Counted from the first letter of the stretch, positions 1-7,500 are shown. The stretch is 10,814 bases of DNA from an uncultured Ignavibacteria bacterium (GCA_903911805.1 CAIWET010000378.1:1-10814); one strand, 5' to 3'. Numbers and translations: made by a program. The notes: a model not told the origin generated them from the sequence alone.

Positions 1-20
1 ATATTGGAGTTTAAAACATA

Positions 21-1574
21 ATGAAAAAAATAGATATAAAGAAATATAATTTAAAGTTCAAAAATATTGAAAATGAGCAACAATTTAAAAATGAATATTT
101 TAATGAATCTTTAAATCCAATGAGAATTGCAATTATTTTTGCAATAACTCTTTATGCATTATTTGGTATACCAGACCTTTTGAATTATACAGAATCAACT
201 AAAATTGGTTTAATTATTAGATATTTTATATTTGTGCCATATATGATTTTAGTATTTTTTACGACTAAAACTAAATTTTTTAGAAATTATGGACAAATTC
301 TTTATGGAATAACGATATTTTTAGCTGGTATTACCGTTTTAATAATGGCTTCTCTAAAAGTATTTGAGCACGATTTTCTTCATTTGTTTGGATTAACAAT
401 AGTGCTTATTTATTGTTTTAGTTTTTCTCGATTACTTTTTATTGCTTCTAGTGTAACATCTGTTTTCCTATTTTTTGGTTATATTATTACTTTTATATAC
501 ATTTATTATAATCCAAATATAGACGATAAAATCATAATGACATTAGCATTTTTTGCAATTTTCTATTTTATTGTTATTGTTAATGGAATTATCTCGAGTT
601 TTACAGTTGAAATGCTTTATCGATTGAATTTTCTTCAACGATTAGCAATTAATACAAAAAACGAGCAATTAGAATATTCGAATCAAAATTTACAAAATAA
701 AAATGTAATAATTTCTGAACAGGTATTAGAGTTAGATGAGCTAAATAACAAATTGAGTTTAGTTAATTTAGAATTGTCTGAACAATTTACCGAAATGGAA
801 ATAATGCATAATCAACAGAAATCTCTAAATAATCAAATAAGCGAGAAGAACATTAATCTCAGTAATTTAAATAATGAATTAAATGAAGCTAATGCGACCA
901 AAGATAAATTTTTCTCTATTATTTCTCATGATCTAAAAAATCCATTAGGAGCAATTAGAAATTATACTGAACTTTTAAAATTTTATGACAAAATGTCTCC
1001 TGAAAAAAGGTCCGACCTTGTTGAATCAATCAATAAAACAGTTAATTTTGTTTTGGATTTATTAGAAAATCTTCTAACATGGTCAAGATCTCAGACAAAT
1101 CGTTTAGTATTTAATCCAGAAAAAACATCAATTTCCGATTTAATTGATGATGTCATTGAATTGATGAAACCAATAGCACAGGGTAAAGATATCAAAATAA
1201 ATGTTACTTTTAGCAAAATTAGCAATTGTTTTATTGATAAAAATATGATTACTACTGTTATGAGAAATTTAGTATCAAATGCAATTAAATTTTCAAATAA
1301 TGGCGGAAGAGTTGATATCGAATATGGTATGAATATTAATGATTTAATTATCTCTGTTATAGATAATGGTGTTGGTATGAGTAATGATGTTAAAAATAAT
1401 TTATTTAAAATTGATTATCATCATACTGAAAAAGGCACTAATAATGAAACTGGAACCGGATTAGGCTTATTATTATGTAAAGAATTTATTGACAGGCACA
1501 ATGGTCAAATTAATATTTATAGTAAGATTAACCAAGGTTCTAAATTTGAAATACTTATACCTCAAAATCAATAA
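21..1574 (+). CDS. Membrane-bound sensor histidine kinase (HisKA + HATPase_c)
   Basis: A 517-residue inner-membrane histidine kinase, predicted to autophosphorylate and pass phosphate to a response regulator. About six hydrophobic segments lie between residues 34 and 195, with no obvious periplasmic sensor domain between them. A long Leu/Asn/Glu-rich coiled coil follows at about 205-297. The HisKA H-box is ISHDLKNPL with H303 as the phospho-acceptor. The ATPase domain shows the N-box (N416 to N420, RNLVSNAIKFS), the G1 box DNGVGM (448-453) and the G2 box GTGLGL (478-483). All key catalytic residues are present, so the kinase looks active. GGAG at positions 6-9, 11 bases upstream of the ATG, supports the start. 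No HAMP, PAS or receiver domain is visible, and no response regulator gene lies beside it in the window, so it is an orphan kinase here. The signal it senses cannot be told from sequence. The kinase assignment is secure. Confidence 0.93.
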   Translation: MKKIDIKKYNLKFKNIENEQQFKNEYFNESLNPMRIAIIFAITLYALFGIPDLLNYTESTKIGLIIRYFIFVPYMILVFFTTKTKFFRNYGQILYGITIFLAGITVLIMASLKVFEHDFLHLFGLTIVLIYCFSFSRLLFIASSVTSVFLFFGYIITFIYIYYNPNIDDKIIMTLAFFAIFYFIVIVNGIISSFTVEMLYRLNFLQRLAINTKNEQLEYSNQNLQNKNVIISEQVLELDELNNKLSLVNLELSEQFTEMEIMHNQQKSLNNQISEKNINLSNLNNELNEANATKDKFFSIISHDLKNPLGAIRNYTELLKFYDKMSPEKRSDLVESINKTVNFVLDLLENLLTWSRSQTNRLVFNPEKTSISDLIDDVIELMKPIAQGKDIKINVTFSKISNCFIDKNMITTVMRNLVSNAIKFSNNGGRVDIEYGMNINDLIISVIDNGVGMSNDVKNNLFKIDYHHTEKGTNNETGTGLGLLLCKEFIDRHNGQINIYSKINQGSKFEILIPQNQ

Positions 1575-1605
1575 AAAAAGGGTTATCAATAATTTGAAAA
1601 CCCTT
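1573..1605. terminator. Bidirectional hairpin terminator between the kinase and DUF1573 genes
   Basis: Arms AAGGGTT (1578-1584) and AACCCTT (1599-1605) form a 7-bp stem. An inner TCAA/TTGA pairing across one A-A mismatch closes a TAAT loop. Read on the minus strand, the stem is followed by a run of seven T (the A run at 1573-1579), the form of an intrinsic terminator for the DUF1573 gene. On the plus strand the following T tract (AGTTTTG) is weaker. It starts four bases after the kinase stop codon. Confidence 0.75.
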
Positions 1606-1626
1606 AGTTTTGAAAGTAAAAATTGT

Positions 1627-2370
1627 TTATTTGTTATTGAATACAGGTGATTCTTTAACATTACCATAACCATAAATTGTCATTTCTAAATAATCAGGAT
1701 GATTAGTTTTCATTTTAAAATTACAGTTGTAATATCCAACTTGTTCTGGTTTTGCTTTTGCAATAAATTCAATTTCTTGACCTGGTTTTAATGTAATTGG
1801 ACCTGTTGCATTAACAGTAGTATTTGCTGGAGTTACAACAAAATCCGAAAGGACTATATCTTTTTCAGTATTGTTTTTTACTTTTGCAGTAGCTGCTGAT
1901 TCAAATCCAACTCTCATTTCGCCAAATGCAAAATAATTAGGAGCTTTTATTTCAATTGGATTGAATACATCGCATTTTAACATTAACATTTTGTTTGGAT
2001 CATTTAAGTCATTAGAAGAAATTCTGATTGTTTTTGTTAATTGGTGTGATGCAGAACCAATATTTAAAGTAACATCCAAAGTTGCTGTTTCTCCTGGTTT
2101 AATGTCATTTTTATCTAATGGAGCAGTTGTGCAACCACATCCAGGTTTAACTTCAGTAACTTTTAATAATTCGTTACCGACATTTTTTATATTAATTTTG
2201 GCTTTTAAAGGACCATCTTTTGGTGTTACTTTACCCCAATCATAAGTGTCCCCACCCACGATTTCTAATTTAGGACCATCTCCACTTTTCTTTTCTGTTG
2301 GATTTTGAGCAAAGCTGTATCCTGCAATTAAGCTTATTAATGCTAGTAAGAAAATAGATTTTTTTAACAT
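1627..2370 (-). CDS. Exported DUF1573 domain protein
   Basis: A 247-residue protein with a classic Sec signal peptide: KK near the N-terminus, a hydrophobic core to about residue 18, and a probable cut after SFA at residue 21. It has no lipobox cysteine. The mature part holds a DUF1573 immunoglobulin-like domain (about 34-137) with the family's GCGCTTAP motif (C78 and C80), then a second Ig-like beta domain (about 140-240). DUF1573 proteins are common in Bacteroidota and Planctomycetes, and their biochemical role is not established. A periplasmic or surface location is inferred. The ATG at 2370 is preferred over one four codons upstream because GGGAG sits five bases before it and the signal peptide then starts with MLKK. 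It stands alone, convergent with the kinase and divergent from the nitrilase gene. The family call is firm; the function is unknown. Confidence 0.9.
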   Translation of the reverse strand: MLKKSIFLLALISLIAGYSFAQNPTEKKSGDGPKLEIVGGDTYDWGKVTPKDGPLKAKINIKNVGNELLKVTEVKPGCGCTTAPLDKNDIKPGETATLDVTLNIGSASHQLTKTIRISSNDLNDPNKMLMLKCDVFNPIEIKAPNYFAFGEMRVGFESAATAKVKNNTEKDIVLSDFVVTPANTTVNATGPITLKPGQEIEFIAKAKPEQVGYYNCNFKMKTNHPDYLEMTIYGYGNVKESPVFNNK

Positions 2371-2375
2371 TTTAT

Positions 2376-2380
2376 CTCCC
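2376..2380 (-). promoter_or_regulatory. Shine-Dalgarno site that sets the DUF1573 start
   Basis: GGGAG on the minus strand lies five bases before the ATG at 2370. It falls inside the first codons of the longer reading frame, which argues for the shorter start. Confidence 0.7.
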
Positions 2381-2444
2381 ATTTATAAAATAATATTTAA
2401 TAATTTTCAGTATAGACGAACTAAACTATAATAAGTTTCTTTTA

Positions 2445-2473
2445 CAAACTTCATACAGATTTTAGTTTACAAA
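2445..2473 (-). promoter_or_regulatory. Possible Bacteroidota-type promoter for the DUF1573 gene
   Basis: On the minus strand, TTTG (2470-2473) is followed 17 bases later by GAAGTTTG (2445-2452). This matches five of six fixed positions of the -7 consensus TAnnTTTG. It would give a 5' leader of roughly 70 bases. The match is imperfect in AT-rich DNA, so it is tentative. Confidence 0.3.
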
Positions 2474-2498
2474 GTTAATATTTTTTTATGAAATACCT

Positions 2499-3287
2499 AT
2501 GAAGATTGCAGTAGTACAGTTTGAGCCTAAAATCGGGAACACTTCATTTAATTTGCAAAAGATGATTTCGCAGATAACAAAAATCGATGCAGATCTTATT
2601 ATTTTTCCCGAATTAGCCACTTCAGGATATTTCATCCCTACAAAAGATGAGATTATAAGTTTATCACTTAATATCGAATCAGCAGAAATTCAAGAATTAA
2701 TAAACCTATCTAATCAATCAAAGAAAGGAATTGTTTTTGGTTTTCCAGAAAAATCAGAAAAGGGCAATTTTAATTCCTCAATGCTAATTTTACCGAATGG
2801 ATCACATTTTATATATCGAAAAACTCATTTGTTTTTCAAAGAGAGGTTTTTATTTACTGAAGGTGATACAGGATTTTTTAATGTATATTGGAAACAGTTT
2901 GATATTAATATCGGAATGATGATTTGCTATGATTGGAGATTCCCTGAATCAGCTAGAACTCTTGCATTAAAAGGTGCCGACCTAATCGTGTGCCCTTCAA
3001 ATTTAGTTACTGATGTTTGGCATATATCAATGCCCTCAAGAGCGTTGGAAAATAAAGTGTATTTTGCTGTTGCTAATAGAATAGGAATTGAAACTATAAA
3101 TGATGAATCTTGTAAATTTTTAGGAGAATCAGCGATTTGGAGTTATAATGGTTCAATCCTTACCAAAGCTAGTAAATCGATTGAAGAAGTTTTAATCTCA
3201 GAAATCGAACCTCAAAAAACTCGAGATAAATCTTTCAATCCATTTAACGATATTTTTAAAGATAGAAAGCCTGAGTTTTATTTTTAA
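2499..3287 (+). CDS. Carbon-nitrogen hydrolase (nitrilase superfamily)
   Basis: A 262-residue cytosolic amidohydrolase of the nitrilase superfamily, near the usual length of a single-domain member. All three catalytic residues are visible: E38 in FPELA, K108 in YRKTHLF and C143 in MICYDWRFPE. Family members hydrolyse C-N bonds of amides, carbamoyl compounds or nitriles by a thioester intermediate. The YRKTHLF and CYDWRFPE motifs fit amidase or omega-amidase-like branches better than true nitrilases, but the substrate cannot be fixed from sequence. The N-terminus MKIAVVQFEP is typical, so the ATG at 2499 is likely correct although no good Shine-Dalgarno site precedes it. A four-codon open frame (2488-2502) overlaps the start as ATGA. 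The 3' end overlaps the convergent ftsI gene by four bases. No neighbouring gene suggests a pathway. Confidence 0.92.
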   Translation: MKIAVVQFEPKIGNTSFNLQKMISQITKIDADLIIFPELATSGYFIPTKDEIISLSLNIESAEIQELINLSNQSKKGIVFGFPEKSEKGNFNSSMLILPNGSHFIYRKTHLFFKERFLFTEGDTGFFNVYWKQFDINIGMMICYDWRFPESARTLALKGADLIVCPSNLVTDVWHISMPSRALENKVYFAVANRIGIETINDESCKFLGESAIWSYNGSILTKASKSIEEVLISEIEPQKTRDKSFNPFNDIFKDRKPEFYF

Positions 3288-5377
3288 TTACATTCTAAAA
3301 TGCAATAAATTTCTTTTCCCTTTGTTATCCATTGTTGACTTATTACTTTGCCACTACCATTAACTTTCACTAAAAAACCCTCAGAATGTAAAATACTTAT
3401 TGCTTTTCTCAAGCTCAAACCTTTTAAATCAAAATAATTTACTTTCTTTTTTGTTTCATTTGGAAAGTATTTATAATTCAAATTAACTTGATCATTTATT
3501 GTTAGATATTTATTTCCATAAGGCAATTGACTTAAAACTATCCCTTTTGAATTTGCATCAATATTTGATCTTAAATTCAAATGTCTTAATATATCATTTG
3601 CAACTTGAACGTCGTATCCTTTTAAATCTGGTAAAAACGATTTAGTTGAATCATTTAATAAATTACTTTTTTTATTTAAATTTGAATTAGTGGATAACCA
3701 ACTATTTGTAATATTTTTGAAAACAGGAGCAGCTGTTGAACCACCGTAATAATCTCCCTGTGGTTTATTTAAAACTACTATCATTGCAACTTTTGGGTTA
3801 TAAGCTGGAAAAAATCCTGCGAATGAAGCTATGTATGATTTTGTATCATAAGAACCCTTAAATAATTGCTGAGCAGTTCCTGTTTTGCCCGCAATCTTTA
3901 AACCATTAATTTTGGCAAATTGACCAGTACCATTATCAACTACTTCAACTAACATATCTTTAAGCATTTTACAAGTTTCTGGAGAAATTACAGTTCTGAT
4001 TTTTGTTGGTTTAATCTCATTCTTTTTGCCATACTGTTTATCATAACTTGATTTAACAAGAAATGGCTTCATCAAAACGCCATCATTAGCTACACAAGCA
4101 TAAGCAGATAAGATTTGCAATGGAGTTGCCGAAATACCATAACCGTGACCAACATAAAGTCTCATTGTTGGAGTTAATTCAATAGGTTTAAGTATTTTAC
4201 CAGTCGCTTCACCAGGCAAATCGATTCCTAATGGCAAACCAAAACCAAAATCTCTAATATATTTATAATAATCATTTTCGGGGATTCTAGCAGCTAATTG
4301 ACCAAAAACAATATTACTTGATTTAGCAAGTGCCTCAGTGAAAGTAACTTTGCCAACTGGATGATCATCTTTTATTTCTCCATCACCAACTTTTAAGAAT
4401 CCAGTACCACCATCAACGATGTCTGTTGGCTTTATTAAATTTTCTTCTAAGGCTGAAGCAGCAGTAACCAATTTAAATGTTGATCCAGGATCAAATTGGT
4501 CACTAATTCCTTTGATTCTCAAAGATTGATATATATTAGAATCATTAGCAATGGGTGAATAATTAGCAAAAGCTAGAATTTCACCTGTTTTGGGATCCAT
4601 AGCAATGACTGTTCCAGATTCAGCGACTGCTTTTTTAACCCCTTGCATTAGTTCGTATTCACAAATTCTTTGTAAGTCCATATCAAGTGTTAAAGTTATA
4701 TCTTTACCATCATTAGCAGTTGATTTTGGAAGGTTTAATGAAGGTCTTAAATGGCCAGAAGCATCACGATTCATTATCATAAATCCACTTCTACCCTTCA
4801 TTAAGGAATCACAAGATAATTCAATGCCATTATTGCCATTATTATCAACATCTGTTGTTCCTATTACCTGCATTCCAGACGAACCATATAAATAATGTCT
4901 TTTAGGTTCAAAAATTCTAATAAAACCTCTATCTTTAATTGAATCTAATAAATTTGATTTTTCTGGCGATATCCCTCTTGCTAACCAAACAAATGAAGAA
5001 GTAGATTTTTGAATCTTATCCATTAATATTGATTTATTAATGCCTGTAACTAATGTTATTGCGTCACAAATATCATTTCTATCAACATCTTCTGTAATAA
5101 TTGTTGGATCAATAGCAATAGAAATACTTTGAATTGTAGCGGCTATAATTTTACCGTTTCGATCGTAAATATCTCCCCTATTTGCTTTCAAATTAACTTT
5201 AGTTTCGTGTTGGAATTTAGCTTTTTTCCTATAAACATCAACATCAATAACTTGGATAATAAATATTTTTGCTAAAACAAGGATAAAACCGATATTAATT
5301 ACCACGAATATAACAGCAAATTTCCAAGGATATCTTTTTATTTTAATTTCTTTATTTTCAATTTTATTTTGAATCAT
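3284..5377 (-). CDS. ftsI: Septal peptidoglycan transpeptidase FtsI (PBP2x/SpoVD type) with two PASTA repeats
   Basis: A 697-residue class B penicillin-binding protein that cross-links septal peptidoglycan during division. One membrane anchor lies at about 18-44. The dimerisation region follows, with the motif RGDIYDRNG (67-75). The transpeptidase domain has STFK (nucleophile S299, K302), SSN (353-355) and KTGT (498-501), so the active site is complete. Two PASTA-like repeats follow at about 581-637 and 645-697. PASTA repeats separate division PBPs of this type from elongation PBP2. The ATG at 5377 (MIQNKI) is chosen over an in-frame TTG four codons upstream; GAGAAG sits just before it. It overlaps the end of ftsL by 14 bases, which indicates translational coupling in one operon. 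The usual downstream murE is replaced by a convergent nitrilase gene, with the two stop codons sharing TTAA at 3284-3287. Confidence 0.94.
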   Translation of the reverse strand: MIQNKIENKEIKIKRYPWKFAVIFVVINIGFILVLAKIFIIQVIDVDVYRKKAKFQHETKVNLKANRGDIYDRNGKIIAATIQSISIAIDPTIITEDVDRNDICDAITLVTGINKSILMDKIQKSTSSFVWLARGISPEKSNLLDSIKDRGFIRIFEPKRHYLYGSSGMQVIGTTDVDNNGNNGIELSCDSLMKGRSGFMIMNRDASGHLRPSLNLPKSTANDGKDITLTLDMDLQRICEYELMQGVKKAVAESGTVIAMDPKTGEILAFANYSPIANDSNIYQSLRIKGISDQFDPGSTFKLVTAASALEENLIKPTDIVDGGTGFLKVGDGEIKDDHPVGKVTFTEALAKSSNIVFGQLAARIPENDYYKYIRDFGFGLPLGIDLPGEATGKILKPIELTPTMRLYVGHGYGISATPLQILSAYACVANDGVLMKPFLVKSSYDKQYGKKNEIKPTKIRTVISPETCKMLKDMLVEVVDNGTGQFAKINGLKIAGKTGTAQQLFKGSYDTKSYIASFAGFFPAYNPKVAMIVVLNKPQGDYYGGSTAAPVFKNITNSWLSTNSNLNKKSNLLNDSTKSFLPDLKGYDVQVANDILRHLNLRSNIDANSKGIVLSQLPYGNKYLTINDQVNLNYKYFPNETKKKVNYFDLKGLSLRKAISILHSEGFLVKVNGSGKVISQQWITKGKEIYCILECN

Positions 5378-5708
5378 TATTCTTCTCAATTGTTATTGAA
5401 GATTTTACAGATTTTACCATATTCATTTGTTCAATAGCTATTTTTGAAATTCTCTCAAGACTTTCTAAATCATTAATATTATATTGCAAAATATAATTTT
5501 CATTTATTAATTTATTAAAACTCTTATCTAATTCATTATTTTCAGACAAAATATTATTAACTTTAATGACGCAAGATACATATATAATCGTAATTAATGA
5601 AAAGAACACAACAAAACTTACAAATTTTGCTTTGCTATATTTAATTATTTTTTCATTTTTTAGTGGTTTATTTTGCTCACTAAAGTCAAATTTATTAGAA
5701 ATTATCAT
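5364..5708 (-). CDS. ftsL: FtsL-like divisome protein
   Basis: A 114-residue bitopic membrane protein placed directly before ftsI, as in many dcw clusters. A short cytoplasmic part (1-27) with many Lys and Asn residues precedes one transmembrane helix (about 28-49). A coiled coil follows (about 50-80), then LESLERISKIAIEQMNMVK (81-99), which resembles the LxxPxRIxxxAxxxLxM signature of FtsL/DivIC proteins. FtsL links FtsB/DivIC to FtsW-FtsI at the septum. The ATG at 5708 is chosen because a GGGGGG run lies three bases upstream and the length then matches the family; the open frame extends 25 codons further with no support. The sequence family is very divergent, so the symbol rests largely on topology, the C-terminal motif and position next to ftsI. 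Confidence 0.82.
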   Translation of the reverse strand: MIISNKFDFSEQNKPLKNEKIIKYSKAKFVSFVVFFSLITIIYVSCVIKVNNILSENNELDKSFNKLINENYILQYNINDLESLERISKIAIEQMNMVKSVKSSITIEKNNDSK

Positions 5709-5711
5709 TTT

Positions 5712-5717
5712 CCCCCC
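5712..5717 (-). promoter_or_regulatory. G-run ribosome binding site of ftsL
   Basis: Six G on the minus strand end three bases before the ATG at 5708. Any four of them can pair with a pyrimidine-rich anti-Shine-Dalgarno region, though the motif is not the standard GGAGG. It supports the shorter ftsL start. Confidence 0.5.
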
Positions 5718-5870
5718 AAATAGTATTACAAAAATGGAAAATTTTTTTGTTTTAACCAAAGTCAAAAAAAAGAATTTGGTCAATTTTTAAATAAAATGTA
5801 AATTGCATATAGATTCATGTCACAATCTTAAATAGTTTATATTTAAGGACATTTCATAAAGGGCTGATCT

Positions 5871-5886
5871 AATTAATTAATTAATT
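5871..5886. repeat. (AATT)4 tandem repeat upstream of rho
   Basis: Four uninterrupted AATT units lie about 50 bases before the rho start. The tract is self-complementary. It may be a slippage-prone AT tract or simply compositional; no function is claimed. Confidence 0.6.
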
Positions 5887-5937
5887 GTAATTTGAAAATA
5901 ATAAACACAAAATAATTCTTAAATAATAGGATTAAAT

Positions 5938-7440
5938 ATGAGAAAAAGAAGACTAAGAGTTGATCAAACCGACGATATGATTGAAGAAGTTGATGATAAT
6001 ACTTCGGAAATCAAGACAGAATCGGTTTCTGAATCTTACAAACAACCCACTCCTGTTCCTGTAAATCCAAAAGATTTCATTTCTGAAGAAAGAACATCAC
6101 CAATTATCAATCCAAAATCAATTGGCGAAAAAGAATCAAAAAATCAGCCTAATGTTGCTTCAATGCCAGTTATTGATATTTTAGACTTGAAAGGTAAAAA
6201 AATTGCTGAATTAACACATCTTGCTAAAAGTCTTGGCATTATTAATTTTGCTGATTTAAGGAAGCAAGAATTAATACTTAAAATTGTTGAAGCTCAAGCC
6301 AGCACTCAACAAAAAGATTATGTAATGGAGGGTTTAATTACTGGTGGTGGAGTTTTAGAAGTTTTACCTGATGGTTATGGCTTTTTAAGATCTGTTGATT
6401 ACAATTATTTGCCTTCTCCTGATGATATTTATGTTTCTCCTTCCCAAATCAAGAAATTTGCTTTAAGAACTGGTGATACATTATTTGGTCATGTAAGACC
6501 TCCAAAAGATGGTGAAAGATTCTATGCTTTACTCAAAGTTGATACTGCAAATTATATTCCAGTTGAATTAATCAGAGATAGAACATTATTTGACAATTTA
6601 ACTCCATTATATCCTACTAAGAGACTTAATCTCGAAACAAGTCCTAGTGAATATTCAATGAGAGTGGTTAATTTACTCTCACCTATTGGTAAAGGTCAAA
6701 GAGGATTGATTGTTTCACCACCGAAGTCTGGTAAAACAATGTTATTACAGCAAATTGCAAATGCGATTGCTAAAAATCATCCTGAAACAAAATTAATCGT
6801 TTTACTTATTGATGAACGTCCTGAAGAAGTAACAGATATGCAACGTTCAGTAAAAGCTGAAGTAATTTCTTCAACTTTTGACGAACCACCAGAAAGACAC
6901 GTTCAAGTTGCTGATATGGTATTAGAAAAAGCTAAGAGATTAGTTGAAGCTAGAACTGATGTTATCATCTTACTTGATTCTATTACTCGTTTAGCTCGTG
7001 CTCACAATACAACAGTTCCTCACTCAGGAAAAATTCTTTCAGGTGGTGTTGATGCAAATGCATTGCATAAACCAAAAAGATTTTTTGGAGCAGCAAGAAA
7101 TATCGAAGAAGGTGGTTCATTAACAATTATTGCAACAGCTTTAGTTGAAACTGGCTCTAGAATGGATGAAGTTATCTTTGAAGAATTCAAAGGGACAGGT
7201 AATATGGAATTAGTTCTTGATAGAAGAATAGCTGACAGAAGAATTTTCCCTGCTATCGATGTTAACCGTTCTGGTACTCGTAAAGAAGAATTATTATTTG
7301 ATAATGAAGAATTAAGCCGTATTTGGATATTAAGAAAAGTTTTACATGAATTCCAGCCAGCTGACGCTATTGAATTCTTAATTAGTAGAATGAAAGGCAC
7401 AAGAAGTAATCGTGACTTCTTGCTAACTTTAAATAGCTAA
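5938..7440 (+). CDS. rho: Transcription termination factor Rho
   Basis: A 500-residue hexameric RNA helicase/translocase that ends transcription at Rho-dependent sites. It is about 80 residues longer than the E. coli protein because of an N-terminal extension (about 1-75), acidic first and then Pro/Ser-rich, likely disordered. The Rho_N helical region follows (about 76-120). The cold-shock RNA-binding fold (about 128-200) has the RNP1-like GYGFLR. The ATPase core has Walker A PPKSGKT (261-267), Walker B DVIILLDS (341-348, D347), the Q-loop region LSGGVDANALHKPKR, the R-loop EFKGTGN, and the ADRRIFPAID segment that holds the arginine finger. The usual PPKAGKT has Ser in place of Ala here. AGGA at 5928-5931 supports the start. 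The gene is divergent from ftsL and followed by an intrinsic terminator, so it is probably monocistronic. Confidence 0.97.
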   Translation: MRKRRLRVDQTDDMIEEVDDNTSEIKTESVSESYKQPTPVPVNPKDFISEERTSPIINPKSIGEKESKNQPNVASMPVIDILDLKGKKIAELTHLAKSLGIINFADLRKQELILKIVEAQASTQQKDYVMEGLITGGGVLEVLPDGYGFLRSVDYNYLPSPDDIYVSPSQIKKFALRTGDTLFGHVRPPKDGERFYALLKVDTANYIPVELIRDRTLFDNLTPLYPTKRLNLETSPSEYSMRVVNLLSPIGKGQRGLIVSPPKSGKTMLLQQIANAIAKNHPETKLIVLLIDERPEEVTDMQRSVKAEVISSTFDEPPERHVQVADMVLEKAKRLVEARTDVIILLDSITRLARAHNTTVPHSGKILSGGVDANALHKPKRFFGAARNIEEGGSLTIIATALVETGSRMDEVIFEEFKGTGNMELVLDRRIADRRIFPAIDVNRSGTRKEELLFDNEELSRIWILRKVLHEFQPADAIEFLISRMKGTRSNRDFLLTLNS

Positions 7441-7457
7441 AAAGACTATTTTAAAAT

Positions 7458-7500
7458 AAAAAGGGACAAGCTGTAATAAAGTTTGTCCCTTTTTTGTTTT
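7458..7500 (+). terminator. Intrinsic terminator of rho
   Basis: Arms AAAAAGGGACAA (7458-7469) and TTGTCCCTTTTT (7483-7494) pair perfectly and extend by a G-T and a C-G pair to close a nine-base loop. The T tract TTTTTTGTTTT follows. The upstream A-rich arm lets it also act on the minus strand. It starts 17 bases after the rho stop codon. Confidence 0.88.

Larger units (their letters stand above)
5709..5937. other. Divergent ftsL-rho intergenic region with repeated CTTAAATA motifs
   Basis: The 229-base gap must hold promoters for both ftsL (-) and rho (+). CTTAAATA occurs at 5827-5834 and, inverted, at 5840-5847, forming an 8-bp inverted repeat around a 5-base centre. It occurs again in direct orientation at 5918-5925, just before the rho ribosome binding site. 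A weak minus-strand promoter candidate is TTG (5823-5825), N22, TACATTTT (5793-5800), with five of six -7 positions matching. A second inverted repeat, ACCAAA (5755-5760) and TTTGGT (5775-5780), lies within the ftsL leader. No clear promoter was found for rho. No mraZ or rsmH gene fits in this gap. Confidence 0.5.

Noticed and set aside
4590..4895. Plus-strand open frame of 101 codons inside ftsI
   Set aside because: It lies opposite a conserved part of the transpeptidase gene, with no start signal or family features.
5709..5783. N-terminal extension of 25 codons on FtsL
   Set aside because: It has no ribosome binding site, would add an unusual hydrophobic lead, and would overrun the G-run site that fits the start at 5708.
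5887..5894. Possible rho promoter around GTAATTTG
   Set aside because: It lacks the TA at the right distance for TAnnTTTG, and no TTG lies at 17-23 bases upstream that would make a credible pair.
7020..7400. Open frame of 126 codons on the minus strand inside rho
   Set aside because: It is fully antisense to the conserved Rho ATPase core, has no ribosome binding site or recognisable domain, and reads as a shadow of the rho codons.
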